Of a stretch of 64,000 nucleotides of DNA, positions 1 through 7,029 are shown in pieces. The position numbers were made by a program, and so were the translations under genes. The notes beneath the pieces were generated by a model. That model did not search any database. It was not told where the DNA came from and was given only the letters and a program-made list of their open reading frames with translations. Source of the DNA: Alphaproteobacteria bacterium (lineage in GTDB: Bacteria; Bacteroidota; Bacteroidia; Bacteroidales; FEN-979); NCBI GenBank assembly GCA_009928665.1, contig SACF01000010.1, forward strand, positions 1 to 64,000, read 5' to 3'. Positions within the stretch are counted from its first letter, which is position 1, and each line of letters opens with the position of its first letter.

Positions 1-200
1 TCAAATCAGGCATTAGGCATTGGCCATTAGCCATTAGGGAAAAATAATAATTCAAAAGTTAAATCAATCAATCAGTCAATCAGTAAATCAATCATTTGTG
101 AATCGTAAATCATGTCAATCGTAAATAAATTAGCACATTAGCACATTTTCAATCAGTCATTCAGTCAATCAGTCATTCAATCATTCAGTCAATTTTTCAA
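1..200. repeat. Modular short-tandem-repeat spacer
   Basis: AT-rich non-coding DNA built of short near-tandem words: variants of GGCATTAG/GCCATTAG at 9-39, TCAATCAG/TCATTCAG words at 65-95 and 150-195, and TTAGCACA twice at 130-145. The same words occur (sometimes on the other strand) in the spacers near 3300, 18500 and 27580. No gene is visible in it. The left boundary lies outside the window. Confidence 0.7.
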
Positions 201-213
201 TTTGTCCGCCAAA

Positions 214-1254
214 ATGAAAACAAAGGATATCCATATTTTGATTTTATCCATTCTGACAGTTTTGACCACAACCGTTTCGATCGCACAGAATCAGGTGAAG
301 TCGGTTGTTCAGGAGTCGGATTTTAATGGCAAATGGGCGCTTGTGGTCCACGGGGGCGCCGGGAACATGGACCGGAACTCAATGCCTGCTGAAAAGATCG
401 AAACGATCCGGAGCAAGATCGCGGCAGCGCTGCAATTGGGGGGGAAGGCACTGGAGGATGGCGGATCGGCGCTCGACGCGGTTGAGCTGGTCGTTCGGTA
501 TCTCGAGGATGAGCCGGAATTCAATGCCGGAAGGGGAGCCGTTCTGAACGTGGAAGGTCATCCCGAAATGGATGCCTCCATCATGGATGGAAAAACCGGG
601 AAAGCCGGCGCAATCGCCGGGGTTCAAAGGATAAAAAATCCGGTCACGGCGGCCCGCAGGGTTATGGAACAAACACCGCACGTGATGCTGATTGGCGAAG
701 GAGCAGAACGCTTTGCCCGGGAACAGGGTCTTGAACTGGCCGATTCCGCCTGGTTTGTCACGCCGGGTAGGAGAGCGGACTGGGAACGGTGGAAAATGAA
801 AAACCGGAACAGTAACCTTAAAAATCCGGATCAGAAAGAGGGAAAAGGGACGGTGGGAGCGGTGGCGCTCGACCGGAACGGGAACCTGGCTGCCGCCACC
901 TCAACGGGCGGAATGACCGGGAAAATGCCGGGTCGTATCGGCGATTCACCCGTCATCGGAGCGGGAACCTGGGCTGATAATAAGACCTGCGCCATATCGG
1001 CCACCGGTCATGGTGAATTTTTTATCCGCAATGTCGTGGCTTATGATATTGCAGCCCGGATGGAATATCAGCGTTTGTCGCTCGGTGAATCTGCCCACCG
1101 CGTGATCATGGAAAAGCTGATTCAACAGGGAGGAACCGGAGGGGTTATCGGGGTTGATCACCTGGGAAATATTACCATGACTTTCAACACCACCGGCATG
1201 ATAAGGGGTTCCGTGTCGTCACAGGATTCCCTGCAGGTCAAGATATTTAAATAG
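214..1254 (+). CDS. Isoaspartyl peptidase / L-asparaginase (Ntn hydrolase, secreted)
   Basis: Plant-type asparaginase family: cleaves isoaspartyl dipeptides and/or asparagine after autoproteolysis into alpha and beta chains. I start at ATG 214 because it gives a clean signal peptide (MKTKDIHILILSILTV... ending near SIAQ); an in-frame TTG at 202 would only add four residues. Visible are the N-terminal VVHGGAG strand, the NAGRGAV segment, and GKGTVGAV, whose Thr (residue 213, codon 850-852) is the expected autocleavage site and N-terminal nucleophile. The later segment with TSTGGMTGKMPGRIGD is the usual substrate-binding loop and SATGHGEFFIR also fits. About 346 aa is normal. The protein is probably periplasmic. 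It is followed by a strong hairpin, so it is likely monocistronic. Confidence 0.93.
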   Translation: MKTKDIHILILSILTVLTTTVSIAQNQVKSVVQESDFNGKWALVVHGGAGNMDRNSMPAEKIETIRSKIAAALQLGGKALEDGGSALDAVELVVRYLEDEPEFNAGRGAVLNVEGHPEMDASIMDGKTGKAGAIAGVQRIKNPVTAARRVMEQTPHVMLIGEGAERFAREQGLELADSAWFVTPGRRADWERWKMKNRNSNLKNPDQKEGKGTVGAVALDRNGNLAAATSTGGMTGKMPGRIGDSPVIGAGTWADNKTCAISATGHGEFFIRNVVAYDIAARMEYQRLSLGESAHRVIMEKLIQQGGTGGVIGVDHLGNITMTFNTTGMIRGSVSSQDSLQVKIFK

Positions 1255-1261
1255 GGACAGT

Positions 1262-1306
1262 AAAATTGAACAACGCTGGATTGAAATTCCAGCGTTGTTT
1301 AATTTT
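1262..1306. terminator. Long perfect hairpin, probable terminator of the asparaginase gene
   Basis: AACAACGCTGG (1269-1279) pairs perfectly with CCAGCGTTGTT (1289-1299) around a 9-nt loop. Beyond a G-U pair, AAAATT (1262-1267) pairs with AATTTT (1301-1306), giving an 18-bp stem. The A-rich left and T-rich right flanks would work as an intrinsic terminator in either direction. Confidence 0.8.
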
Positions 1307-1307
1307 G
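1300..1307 (+). promoter_or_regulatory. Putative -7 box (TAATTTTG)
   Basis: Matches the Bacteroidota -7 consensus TAnnTTTG, 19 nt upstream of the ATG at 1327. It lies in the right arm of the terminator hairpin; a TTG at 1281-1283 could be the -33 element, although the spacing (16 nt) is shorter than usual. Confidence 0.4.
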
Positions 1308-1326
1308 TAAATAAAAACGAAGCAAA

Positions 1327-2133
1327 ATGCCCCGTATAAACCCGCTGACCATGCAATCTGATCATCCGGGATTAAAGGCTGTAATGCTCATCATGGCATT
1401 GACAATTTTCGGCTCCAGCTGCGCAGCGGAGCATGAAACAACTGAGATATGCCTGATCAACAATACCCATCACATTTTACGAATTTATTACCAGGCTGAT
1501 CCTCCCTGCTCCGGCATTGAAATTTCCGGCAAAGGTGTACGTTCTGTCCCAGGTCAGCCCGACACCCTTCTGCCGGGGAAAAAGCTTTGTTTGATCCTTC
1601 AGGGCGACGATCCGGGCGGGATAAACCTGCATCGTTTTATCGACGACTGTCTGCTCAGGATGCAGGATGAGAATGAAACCGACTGGTTACCCCGGATTCG
1701 TGACGGTCGTCAGTGGAATCATCTGTCGATTCCGGGTGAAGCGGGGAGGAATGTGAAGTTTATCCTGCTGAATCCCCGGGATGACACCCTGGAGCGGCTT
1801 CAGGAATTGGGAATGATCCGGTTGATACGAATCACCGAAGGGCTGACTTACTTTCTGGTACTGACGACGATCGTCGGGTTGATCTATCTGAAAATACGAT
1901 ACCGGTGGTTCCTGGTACTGGTCGTACTTGTATTGAATGGTCCGGTGATATTTTACACCGCCGATTTCGGTTATTTTATCCGGCTGCTCCCGGATCCCAC
2001 GATCGTCGTTCCACGGTGGTTATTTGAATCGACGAAGTATTTTGTCCGCTTCTCCATTCCGGTGGGGACGATGGCCGTTTGGGTATACCTGATTGTGAAA
2101 CGGTTCAGGGACCCGGGGTTGAAATTGCAATAA
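1327..2133 (+). CDS. Hypothetical membrane-anchored lipoprotein
   Basis: I do not recognise the family. The N-terminus contains a hydrophobic stretch ending in FGSSC, which resembles a lipobox. If it is a lipoprotein signal, the functional start may be a later Met (the Met of MLIMALTIFGSSC) rather than 1327. The middle (about residues 40-165) is a soluble domain with several Cys (EICLIN, PPCSG, KLCL, DDCLL). The C-terminal third has three hydrophobic segments: around LTYFLVLTTIVGLIYL, WFLVLVVLVLNGPVIFY, and FSIPVGTMAVWVYLIV. The layout suggests an envelope protein with an external N-terminal domain and a small membrane domain. It converges on the dCMP deaminase gene with only 11 nt between the stops. 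Confidence 0.6.
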   Translation: MPRINPLTMQSDHPGLKAVMLIMALTIFGSSCAAEHETTEICLINNTHHILRIYYQADPPCSGIEISGKGVRSVPGQPDTLLPGKKLCLILQGDDPGGINLHRFIDDCLLRMQDENETDWLPRIRDGRQWNHLSIPGEAGRNVKFILLNPRDDTLERLQELGMIRLIRITEGLTYFLVLTTIVGLIYLKIRYRWFLVLVVLVLNGPVIFYTADFGYFIRLLPDPTIVVPRWLFESTKYFVRFSIPVGTMAVWVYLIVKRFRDPGLKLQ

Positions 2134-2144
2134 ATCTACAGAAA

Positions 2145-2636
2145 TCACTGATTATCATATTGCTGAACTTCATTGTTCACGTATTCTATGGCGACGCCAG
2201 CCTGTAAAAACATGGTTTCTGATTCGGCGCCGTCGTGATATTTCCGTTCGCAGACCACACGTACAATTCCGCAGTTGATGATGAGCATGGCGCACGTACG
2301 GCACGGGGTCATACGGCAGTAGAGGGTCGCCCCTTCCAGCGGGATACCGAGCCGGGCAGCCTGGCATATGGCATTCTGTTCCGCATGAACCGTACGCATG
2401 CAATGCTGGGTGATCCGGTCATCTTCATGGAGCACCTTCTTCATGAGATGGCCAACATCGTCGCAATGCGGCAATCCGCGCGGTGAACCGACATACCCCG
2501 TCACCAGGATCTGTTTATCCCGTGCGATCACGCAACCACTGCGGCCCCGGTCGCAGGTGGCACGTTTTGAAACGGTATGCGCAACCTCCATGAAGTACTC
2601 ATCCCAGGAGGGACGTTGATAGGGTTTTTCCTGCAT
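2145..2636 (-). CDS. dCMP deaminase family protein
   Basis: Zinc-dependent cytidine/deoxycytidylate deaminase, converting dCMP to dUMP for dTTP synthesis. The zinc site is complete: HAEQNAI gives His84 and catalytic Glu86, and PCRTC gives Cys112 and Cys115. The N-terminal RPSWDEYFMEVAHTVSKRATC and GRSGCVI segments are typical of ComEB-type dCMP deaminases, and 163 aa is the usual length. The gene lies 42 nt downstream of a P-loop NMP-kinase-like gene on the same strand, so the two may act together in deoxynucleotide supply. Confidence 0.92.
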   Translation of the reverse strand: MQEKPYQRPSWDEYFMEVAHTVSKRATCDRGRSGCVIARDKQILVTGYVGSPRGLPHCDDVGHLMKKVLHEDDRITQHCMRTVHAEQNAICQAARLGIPLEGATLYCRMTPCRTCAMLIINCGIVRVVCERKYHDGAESETMFLQAGVAIEYVNNEVQQYDNQ

Positions 2637-2678
2637 GACTGTATTTTAATTGAGTTGCTGTTAAAACGAATCCCGAAA

Positions 2679-3239
2679 TTATTTTCCGTTGATTTCAGAA
2701 AGCGCCAGGGAAACCGCTGTAAATAATTCTGCCCTGGTCGAATTGTTCAGAAATAAAAAGTCGGCCTGCTTCATACAAGCGCTGAGATTCTGCTTGTTGG
2801 GATCGGTGGTAACGGTTTCACGGGCTTCATTGGCAAGAAAGGTTTCGAAACTGATCCGATCCGTCTCCGATTGCCGTTTCAGGATCCGTTCATATCGGAT
2901 CCGCGGATCGGCGTCCACGGCGAAAAGAACAAAGGGACCTTTCTGCCGGAGAGAGGTAATCTCACCCGGGGTGCGGATACTCTCAATGATGCAGTTTTTA
3001 CCGGATTCCCGTGCCTGGTTAAAGAGCTGATCGGTCACGTACGAAGGACCGTTGGCTGCCCGGAGGTCGTTGGCCAGCTTGAACATACTGTCGCGGTTCC
3101 CGGGCAAACCCCTGCGCCTGATCTCTTCGAGGAGCCAGGCGCGGACCGAATAATGAACAAATCCCTGTTCACCGGCGAGGTACTCAACAATCGTCCCCTT
3201 ACCCGCGCCAAGCGTTCCCGTTATACCAATGATCAGCAT
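2679..3239 (-). CDS. P-loop nucleoside-monophosphate-kinase-like protein
   Basis: Starts with MLIIGITGTLGAGKGT, a Walker A motif of the adenylate kinase/dephospho-CoA kinase type. The following YSVRAWLLEEIRRRG and the Arg-rich lid-like region (RIRYERILKRQSETD) fit a small NMP kinase fold, and the IIESIRTPGEI segment resembles a Walker B or substrate-binding strand. I infer a (deoxy)nucleotide kinase because it is followed by dCMP deaminase, but dephospho-CoA-kinase-like or other small-molecule kinase activity cannot be excluded. A -7 box (TACTTTTG, minus strand, 3257-3264) lies 17 nt upstream of the ATG. Confidence 0.75.
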   Translation of the reverse strand: MLIIGITGTLGAGKGTIVEYLAGEQGFVHYSVRAWLLEEIRRRGLPGNRDSMFKLANDLRAANGPSYVTDQLFNQARESGKNCIIESIRTPGEITSLRQKGPFVLFAVDADPRIRYERILKRQSETDRISFETFLANEARETVTTDPNKQNLSACMKQADFLFLNNSTRAELFTAVSLALSEINGK

Positions 3240-3256
3240 GATTCAAGATAAAGATG

Positions 3257-3264
3257 CAAAAGTA
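3257..3264 (-). promoter_or_regulatory. Putative -7 box (TACTTTTG on minus strand)
   Basis: Exact match to TAnnTTTG, 17 nt upstream of the NMP-kinase-like ATG at 3239. No convincing -33 TTTG at the right distance. Confidence 0.4.
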
Positions 3265-3299
3265 CTGCTTAGAACAACGTAAAAAAATTGATATTATAG

Positions 3300-3337
3300 C
3301 ACATTTTCACTCATTCACTCAATTATTTTTCGGCCCG
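3300..3337. repeat. Short repeat spacer after the LOG gene
   Basis: On the minus strand, directly after the LOG stop, the words TTGAGTGAATGAGTGA and AAATGTGC occur. The same TGAGTGAA words follow the PP2C stop near 27590, and TGAAAATGTGC recurs on the minus strand near 140-155. Confidence 0.5.
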
Positions 3338-3931
3338 TTAAATCTTCCCCTCCTTCAGTCGTTCGATCCATTTTGGCGCCTCGACCGGCCGGTAGGCTTC
3401 AAGCTGTCCGATGATCTCTTCCACGCTGTTAAATTCCAGCACCATTTTGCGGTGTTCCGGACGAAGGAATTGCTGCTCCACAGCCCGGTTGAGCATGGCC
3501 AGCAGGGGATCAAAATAACCGCCGGTGTTGAATAATCCCAGGGGTTTATGGATTATTCCCAACTGGTTCCAGGTAAGCACTTCGAAGATTTCGTCGAGGG
3601 TTCCGAATGCTCCGGGCAGGGCGATGAAAGCATCCGAAAGGTCAGCCATCAGGGCTTTCCGTTCCTGCATCCCGTCGACAATATGCATCTCTGTGAGGTG
3701 TTGATGGGCGACCTCCTTCTCCACCAGAGAGCGGGGCATCACGCCAACTACCTTTCCGCCGCCTTTCAGAACCGTGTCGGCAAGAACACGCATCAACCCC
3801 ACATTGGCGCCGCCATATACCAGGGTAATATTGTTATTCAGGAGGATTTTGGCTAATTGTGCTGCCCCTTCGGCGTAGGCCGGGTTGCTGCCAAGACTTG
3901 AACCACAGAAAACACAAAGATTTTTAATCAT
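3338..3931 (-). CDS. LOG family protein (TIGR00730; nucleotide phosphoribohydrolase-like)
   Basis: Rossmann-fold LOG/lysine-decarboxylase-like family; members hydrolyse nucleoside 5'-monophosphates to base plus ribose 5-phosphate (cytokinin-activating type). Seen: CVFCGSSLG at the N-terminus, VYGGANVGLMR, the DAFIALPGAFGTLDEI segment corresponding to the family PGGxGTxxE motif (with AF in place of GG/x), and LTWNQLGIH-like helix. 197 aa is typical. Its start overlaps the end of the upstream M20D amidohydrolase by 8 nt, so the two are co-transcribed and probably translationally coupled. Confidence 0.9.
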   Translation of the reverse strand: MIKNLCVFCGSSLGSNPAYAEGAAQLAKILLNNNITLVYGGANVGLMRVLADTVLKGGGKVVGVMPRSLVEKEVAHQHLTEMHIVDGMQERKALMADLSDAFIALPGAFGTLDEIFEVLTWNQLGIIHKPLGLFNTGGYFDPLLAMLNRAVEQQFLRPEHRKMVLEFNSVEEIIGQLEAYRPVEAPKWIERLKEGKI

Positions 3932-5075
3932 TTAACAAATCCTGGATGAGTCCGTAAAATAACCTGATTCCGGTTTCAAGAATTTCATCCGGAAAGTCAT
4001 AGTACCAGGTGTGCAGATCCGAATGATTTTCGCCTGCACCCAAACCAAATTGCGCACCTTCATAAAGGTTGGTGAAATGGCCGAAATCCTCCGACCAGCG
4101 CAGGGGCTCCTCCAGTTCGACGACCGGGAATCCGTGCCTGACCGCTACATTCCGGATGGCTTCAACAGCCCCGGGATGGTTGACGGTACAAGGGAATGGT
4201 TCATGCCGTCTGAATTCTTTCTCAAGATAATGCCGGGTCGCGATCCGGTCGGTCAGTTTGTCGATCTCTGTGCGAAGATGCTCGAGATCGTCCGTCTCCA
4301 CTGCACGAATCGTAAGCCCGATCTCGGCGGTCCCGGGGATCGTGCCAAACCCGAACCGGCCGATTTTGGTATAGGTGATCGACAACTGTACAAAATCTTT
4401 AAACCGATGCCGCAGATGGGTCAGCTTCTGGAGTTTTTCAAGCAGTTCCATAACTGCCGGCAGCGGACTGATACCCTGATCGGGATAAGCGGCATGAGAA
4501 GCATGTCCTTTGAGCCGTATCTGGATCCCTTCGGAAGCAATGGCAAAGGTCCCGCTCCGGATTATGATCGCATTCCTTGGATAACCGGGAAGATTATGAA
4601 GGGCGAAAACGTAATCGGGTTTAATATGGCTGAACTTGGGATCATGTAACACGGAAAGCGCTCCTTTACCGGTCTCTTCCGAAGGCTGAAAAAGTAAAAT
4701 GACCCTGCCGCAGCGTAAAGGATGGATGGATACCATCAGGGCAAGTCCGGATAAAATGGCCATGTGCCCGTCGTGACCGCACTTGTGTGACAACGACTTG
4801 CGGTCGGAGATATAAGGGATCTCAATATCCTCCTCAATGGGCAGTGCATCCATGTCGGCCCTGAAAAGTAGGGTCTTTCCCGGCTTCTTTCCTTCAAAGA
4901 TAAAAGCGATCCCGGTCTTTCCGATTTTTTCAATGATATGGTCGGGTCTGACCCGCGAAAAAAACTCCAGGATCAATCGTGCCGTCTTTTGTTCCTGACC
5001 CGAGAGTTCAGGATTGTGATGCAACTCTTTACGCAAGGTAACCAGTTCGGGAAGTAGTTCGGTGAGTGATTTCAT
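3924..5075 (-). CDS. M20D-family amidohydrolase (N-acyl amino acid hydrolase type)
   Basis: Dinuclear-metal amidohydrolase that removes acyl groups from N-acylated amino acids. Family signatures are complete: LRKELHHNPELSG near the N-terminus, FRADMDALPI, the metal motif KCGHDGHMA, FQPSEETGKGA, ALHNLPG, and a late HTWYYDFPD. No signal peptide, so cytoplasmic. 383 aa is normal. A second M20D paralogue lies at 34060-35271. The gene is first in a probable minus-strand operon with the LOG gene. Confidence 0.9.
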   Translation of the reverse strand: MKSLTELLPELVTLRKELHHNPELSGQEQKTARLILEFFSRVRPDHIIEKIGKTGIAFIFEGKKPGKTLLFRADMDALPIEEDIEIPYISDRKSLSHKCGHDGHMAILSGLALMVSIHPLRCGRVILLFQPSEETGKGALSVLHDPKFSHIKPDYVFALHNLPGYPRNAIIIRSGTFAIASEGIQIRLKGHASHAAYPDQGISPLPAVMELLEKLQKLTHLRHRFKDFVQLSITYTKIGRFGFGTIPGTAEIGLTIRAVETDDLEHLRTEIDKLTDRIATRHYLEKEFRRHEPFPCTVNHPGAVEAIRNVAVRHGFPVVELEEPLRWSEDFGHFTNLYEGAQFGLGAGENHSDLHTWYYDFPDEILETGIRLFYGLIQDLLND

Positions 5076-5200
5076 GCGGTTGTCGGGTTCGGGTTTGTTA
5101 TGGTACCCATGTCAGGTTCCGGGCATGTGGTGATCGTGCAGTACTTGGAATAATTGAAATGTATGTGGCTGTGGTTCATTGAAAGGTACGTGAGATTCAC

Positions 5201-5208
5201 TAATTTTG
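5201..5208 (+). promoter_or_regulatory. Promoter with -7 box TAATTTTG
   Basis: TAATTTTG at 5201-5208 with TTG at 5179-5181, spacing 19 nt, fits the Bacteroidota -33/-7 promoter. The expected leader to the ATG at 5270 is about 55 nt. Confidence 0.6.
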
Positions 5209-5269
5209 TGCCATCGCCCGGGGTCAAAGATAAAAAATATCCCGGCATTTTAACTTCAAATTCTCAATT

Positions 5270-6244
5270 ATGTTATATCCGCTTAAGTTTAAACCGGTCT
5301 TTTTGGACAAGATATGGGGCGGCCAAAAAATCAGAACCCGCCTGGGACTCGATTTCGCTCCCCTTACCAATTGTGGTGAGGTCTGGGCGCTTTCGGGGGT
5401 GCCGGGGTGTCAGACGAAAATCCGGAACGGATTCCTGAAGGGCAATGAACTTAATGAAATCCTCGAGGTTTATATGGATGAACTTGTCGGTGAACAGGTG
5501 TACGACCGTTACGGCAATGAATTTCCACTCCTCATAAAATTCATCGACGCCAACGATTATCTTTCCATACAGGTACATCCCGATGATGCCCTGGCACAGA
5601 AACGGAATATCGGCCGGGGAAAGACCGAGATGTGGTATATCCTCGACGCAGAGCCGGGAGCCGGCCTGATCCGGGGGTTTTCCAGGGACGTCACACCCGA
5701 ACTTTACCTGGAGTATCTTGAGAAGAAAAGACTTAGTGAGATTCTTCAGGAAGAAAAAGTAAAAACCGGTGATGCATATTATATACCCGCCGGAACGGTT
5801 CATGCACTGGGCCCGGGTATCCTGCTTGCTGAAATCCAGCAGACTTCCGATACCACCTACCGGATCTATGACTGGAACCGGGTGGATGACCAAGGAAAAT
5901 CGCGCGAACTCCACATTGACCTTGCCCTTGAGGCCATCGATTTCAGAAAATATCACCCCGGTCCGGAAGAACACCCCTCCGGAACGGAAAACTACCGCCA
6001 ACTGGTTACCGGCCCTTATTTCAAAACGAGCCTCCTTAACCTGGAATCAGGGAGTGAAAAATGCTATTCCGACAACGATTCCTGCATGATCTTCATCGGA
6101 ACCGAAGGCGCCATTTCGCTGATTACCGGCGATCACCGCGTGGAATTGAAAACGGGCGAAGTTGCGCTGATGCCTGCGATAATTGACAGCTATACCGTGG
6201 TCGCTGAAAGTAAGTCGTCGCTCCTCGAGGTTCGTGTGGTATAA
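5270..6244 (+). CDS. manA: Mannose-6-phosphate isomerase, class I
   Basis: Zinc-dependent isomerase interconverting fructose 6-phosphate and mannose 6-phosphate, feeding GDP-mannose and GDP-fucose synthesis. Cupin motifs are visible: IQVHPDD (metal His), GKTEMWYIL (metal Glu), and PAGTVHALGPGILLAEIQQTSDTTYRIYDW, which holds the last metal His and the conserved active-site stretch. The N-terminal PVFLDKIWGGQKI is typical of the shorter bacterial (Bacillus/Bacteroides-type) form of about 320 aa. It starts at ATG 5270 behind a good promoter and is separated by 37 nt from tlpA, which has its own -7 box. Confidence 0.93.
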   Translation: MLYPLKFKPVFLDKIWGGQKIRTRLGLDFAPLTNCGEVWALSGVPGCQTKIRNGFLKGNELNEILEVYMDELVGEQVYDRYGNEFPLLIKFIDANDYLSIQVHPDDALAQKRNIGRGKTEMWYILDAEPGAGLIRGFSRDVTPELYLEYLEKKRLSEILQEEKVKTGDAYYIPAGTVHALGPGILLAEIQQTSDTTYRIYDWNRVDDQGKSRELHIDLALEAIDFRKYHPGPEEHPSGTENYRQLVTGPYFKTSLLNLESGSEKCYSDNDSCMIFIGTEGAISLITGDHRVELKTGEVALMPAIIDSYTVVAESKSSLLEVRVV

Positions 6245-6249
6245 TTAGT

Positions 6250-6257
6250 TATTTTTG
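6250..6257 (+). promoter_or_regulatory. Putative -7 box (TATTTTTG)
   Basis: Exact TAnnTTTG match 24 nt upstream of the TlpA ATG at 6282, directly after the manA stop. The -33 region is weak. Confidence 0.45.
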
Positions 6258-6281
6258 CGATCCCATTAACACCAAATTTTC

Positions 6282-6800
6282 ATGAAAAAAATATCTGTAC
6301 TGCTCTTCCTGCTGGTGGTGTCCGCTGCAATCTATGCACAGAATGTTTTTACTTACAAAAAACTGCCATCGGTAAATATCAAAGACCTGAAAGGACAACC
6401 GTTCAGTACCGACAGCATCACCAACAACGGGAAACCGATCATCGTGAGCTTTTGGGCCACCTGGTGCAAACCGTGTGTCAGGGAGCTGACTACCATTTCC
6501 GATGTCTATGACGACTGGGTAAAGGAAACCGGCGTAAAACTCGTTGCCGTATCGATCGATGATTCGCGTTCTGTTCCGCTGGTAGCGCCCATGATCAATG
6601 GAAAAGGCTGGGAATATCAGGTGTTGTTGGATCCGAACAGCGATTTTAAGAGAGCCATGAACGTGGTGACCGTCCCCCAGACATTCCTGCTAAACGGGAA
6701 AGGAGAAGTCGTTTGGCAGCATACCACCTTTGCCGAAGGAGATGAGCTCGAACTGATCAACCTGGTCCGGAAATTGAACCGGGGAGAAGAAATCAAGTAG
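6282..6800 (+). CDS. TlpA-family thiol-disulfide oxidoreductase
   Basis: Secreted or periplasmic thioredoxin-fold protein. A signal peptide (MKKISVLLFLLVVSAAIYAQ) is followed by one thioredoxin domain with WATWCKPC; the active-site cysteines are Cys62 and Cys65. The cis-Pro region is TVPQTFLLNGKGEVVW. 172 aa is the usual length for a single-domain TlpA protein. It is followed by DUF6029 and Omp28 genes on the same strand, and Omp28 also carries a CxxC. This suggests a dedicated reductant for envelope disulfides in that set. Confidence 0.92.
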   Translation: MKKISVLLFLLVVSAAIYAQNVFTYKKLPSVNIKDLKGQPFSTDSITNNGKPIIVSFWATWCKPCVRELTTISDVYDDWVKETGVKLVAVSIDDSRSVPLVAPMINGKGWEYQVLLDPNSDFKRAMNVVTVPQTFLLNGKGEVVWQHTTFAEGDELELINLVRKLNRGEEIK

Positions 6801-6839
6801 CAATCCCGCGTATTTACTGAACATTAAAATCCGACTACC

Positions 6840-7029
6840 TTGAAAAAAAATTTTACCATTTATCACGGCCGGACTGCTCTTCGCCAGTCTGATCCCGTTA
6901 CGTGGGCAGGCTCAGGATTTCCTTAAGAACAGCGAGGTTCACGGAAGCTCCCAGGCCGATGCCATCTATTATCTTCCTGACTCCAAACTGGGGATCACTG
7001 ATTCCTCTTTAGCCGGCCGGCTGATCCGG
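6840..7029 (+). other. Out-of-frame signal-peptide region of the DUF6029 gene (A8 frameshift)
   Basis: In the DUF6029 frame, sequence from 6850 reads I-L-P-F-I-T-A-G-L-L-F-A-S-L-I-P-L-R-G-Q, then AQDFLKNSEVHG and on without a stop into the ORF at 7030. This is a convincing signal peptide and mature N-terminus, but there is no ATG/GTG/TTG in this frame before 7030 and a TGA stands at 6841. The likely start, TTG 6840, is followed by eight A; seven A would join it in frame. So either an indel (real or assembly) or slippage at the A8 run is needed. Confidence 0.7.

Noticed and set aside
1..200. CRISPR-like repetition
   Set aside because: Repeat units are short and degenerate, with no spacers of constant length and no cas genes in the window.
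5273..6001. Long open frame antisense to manA (242 aa)
   Set aside because: Lies wholly inside manA; no family pattern, no promoter. The open frame is explained by codon composition.
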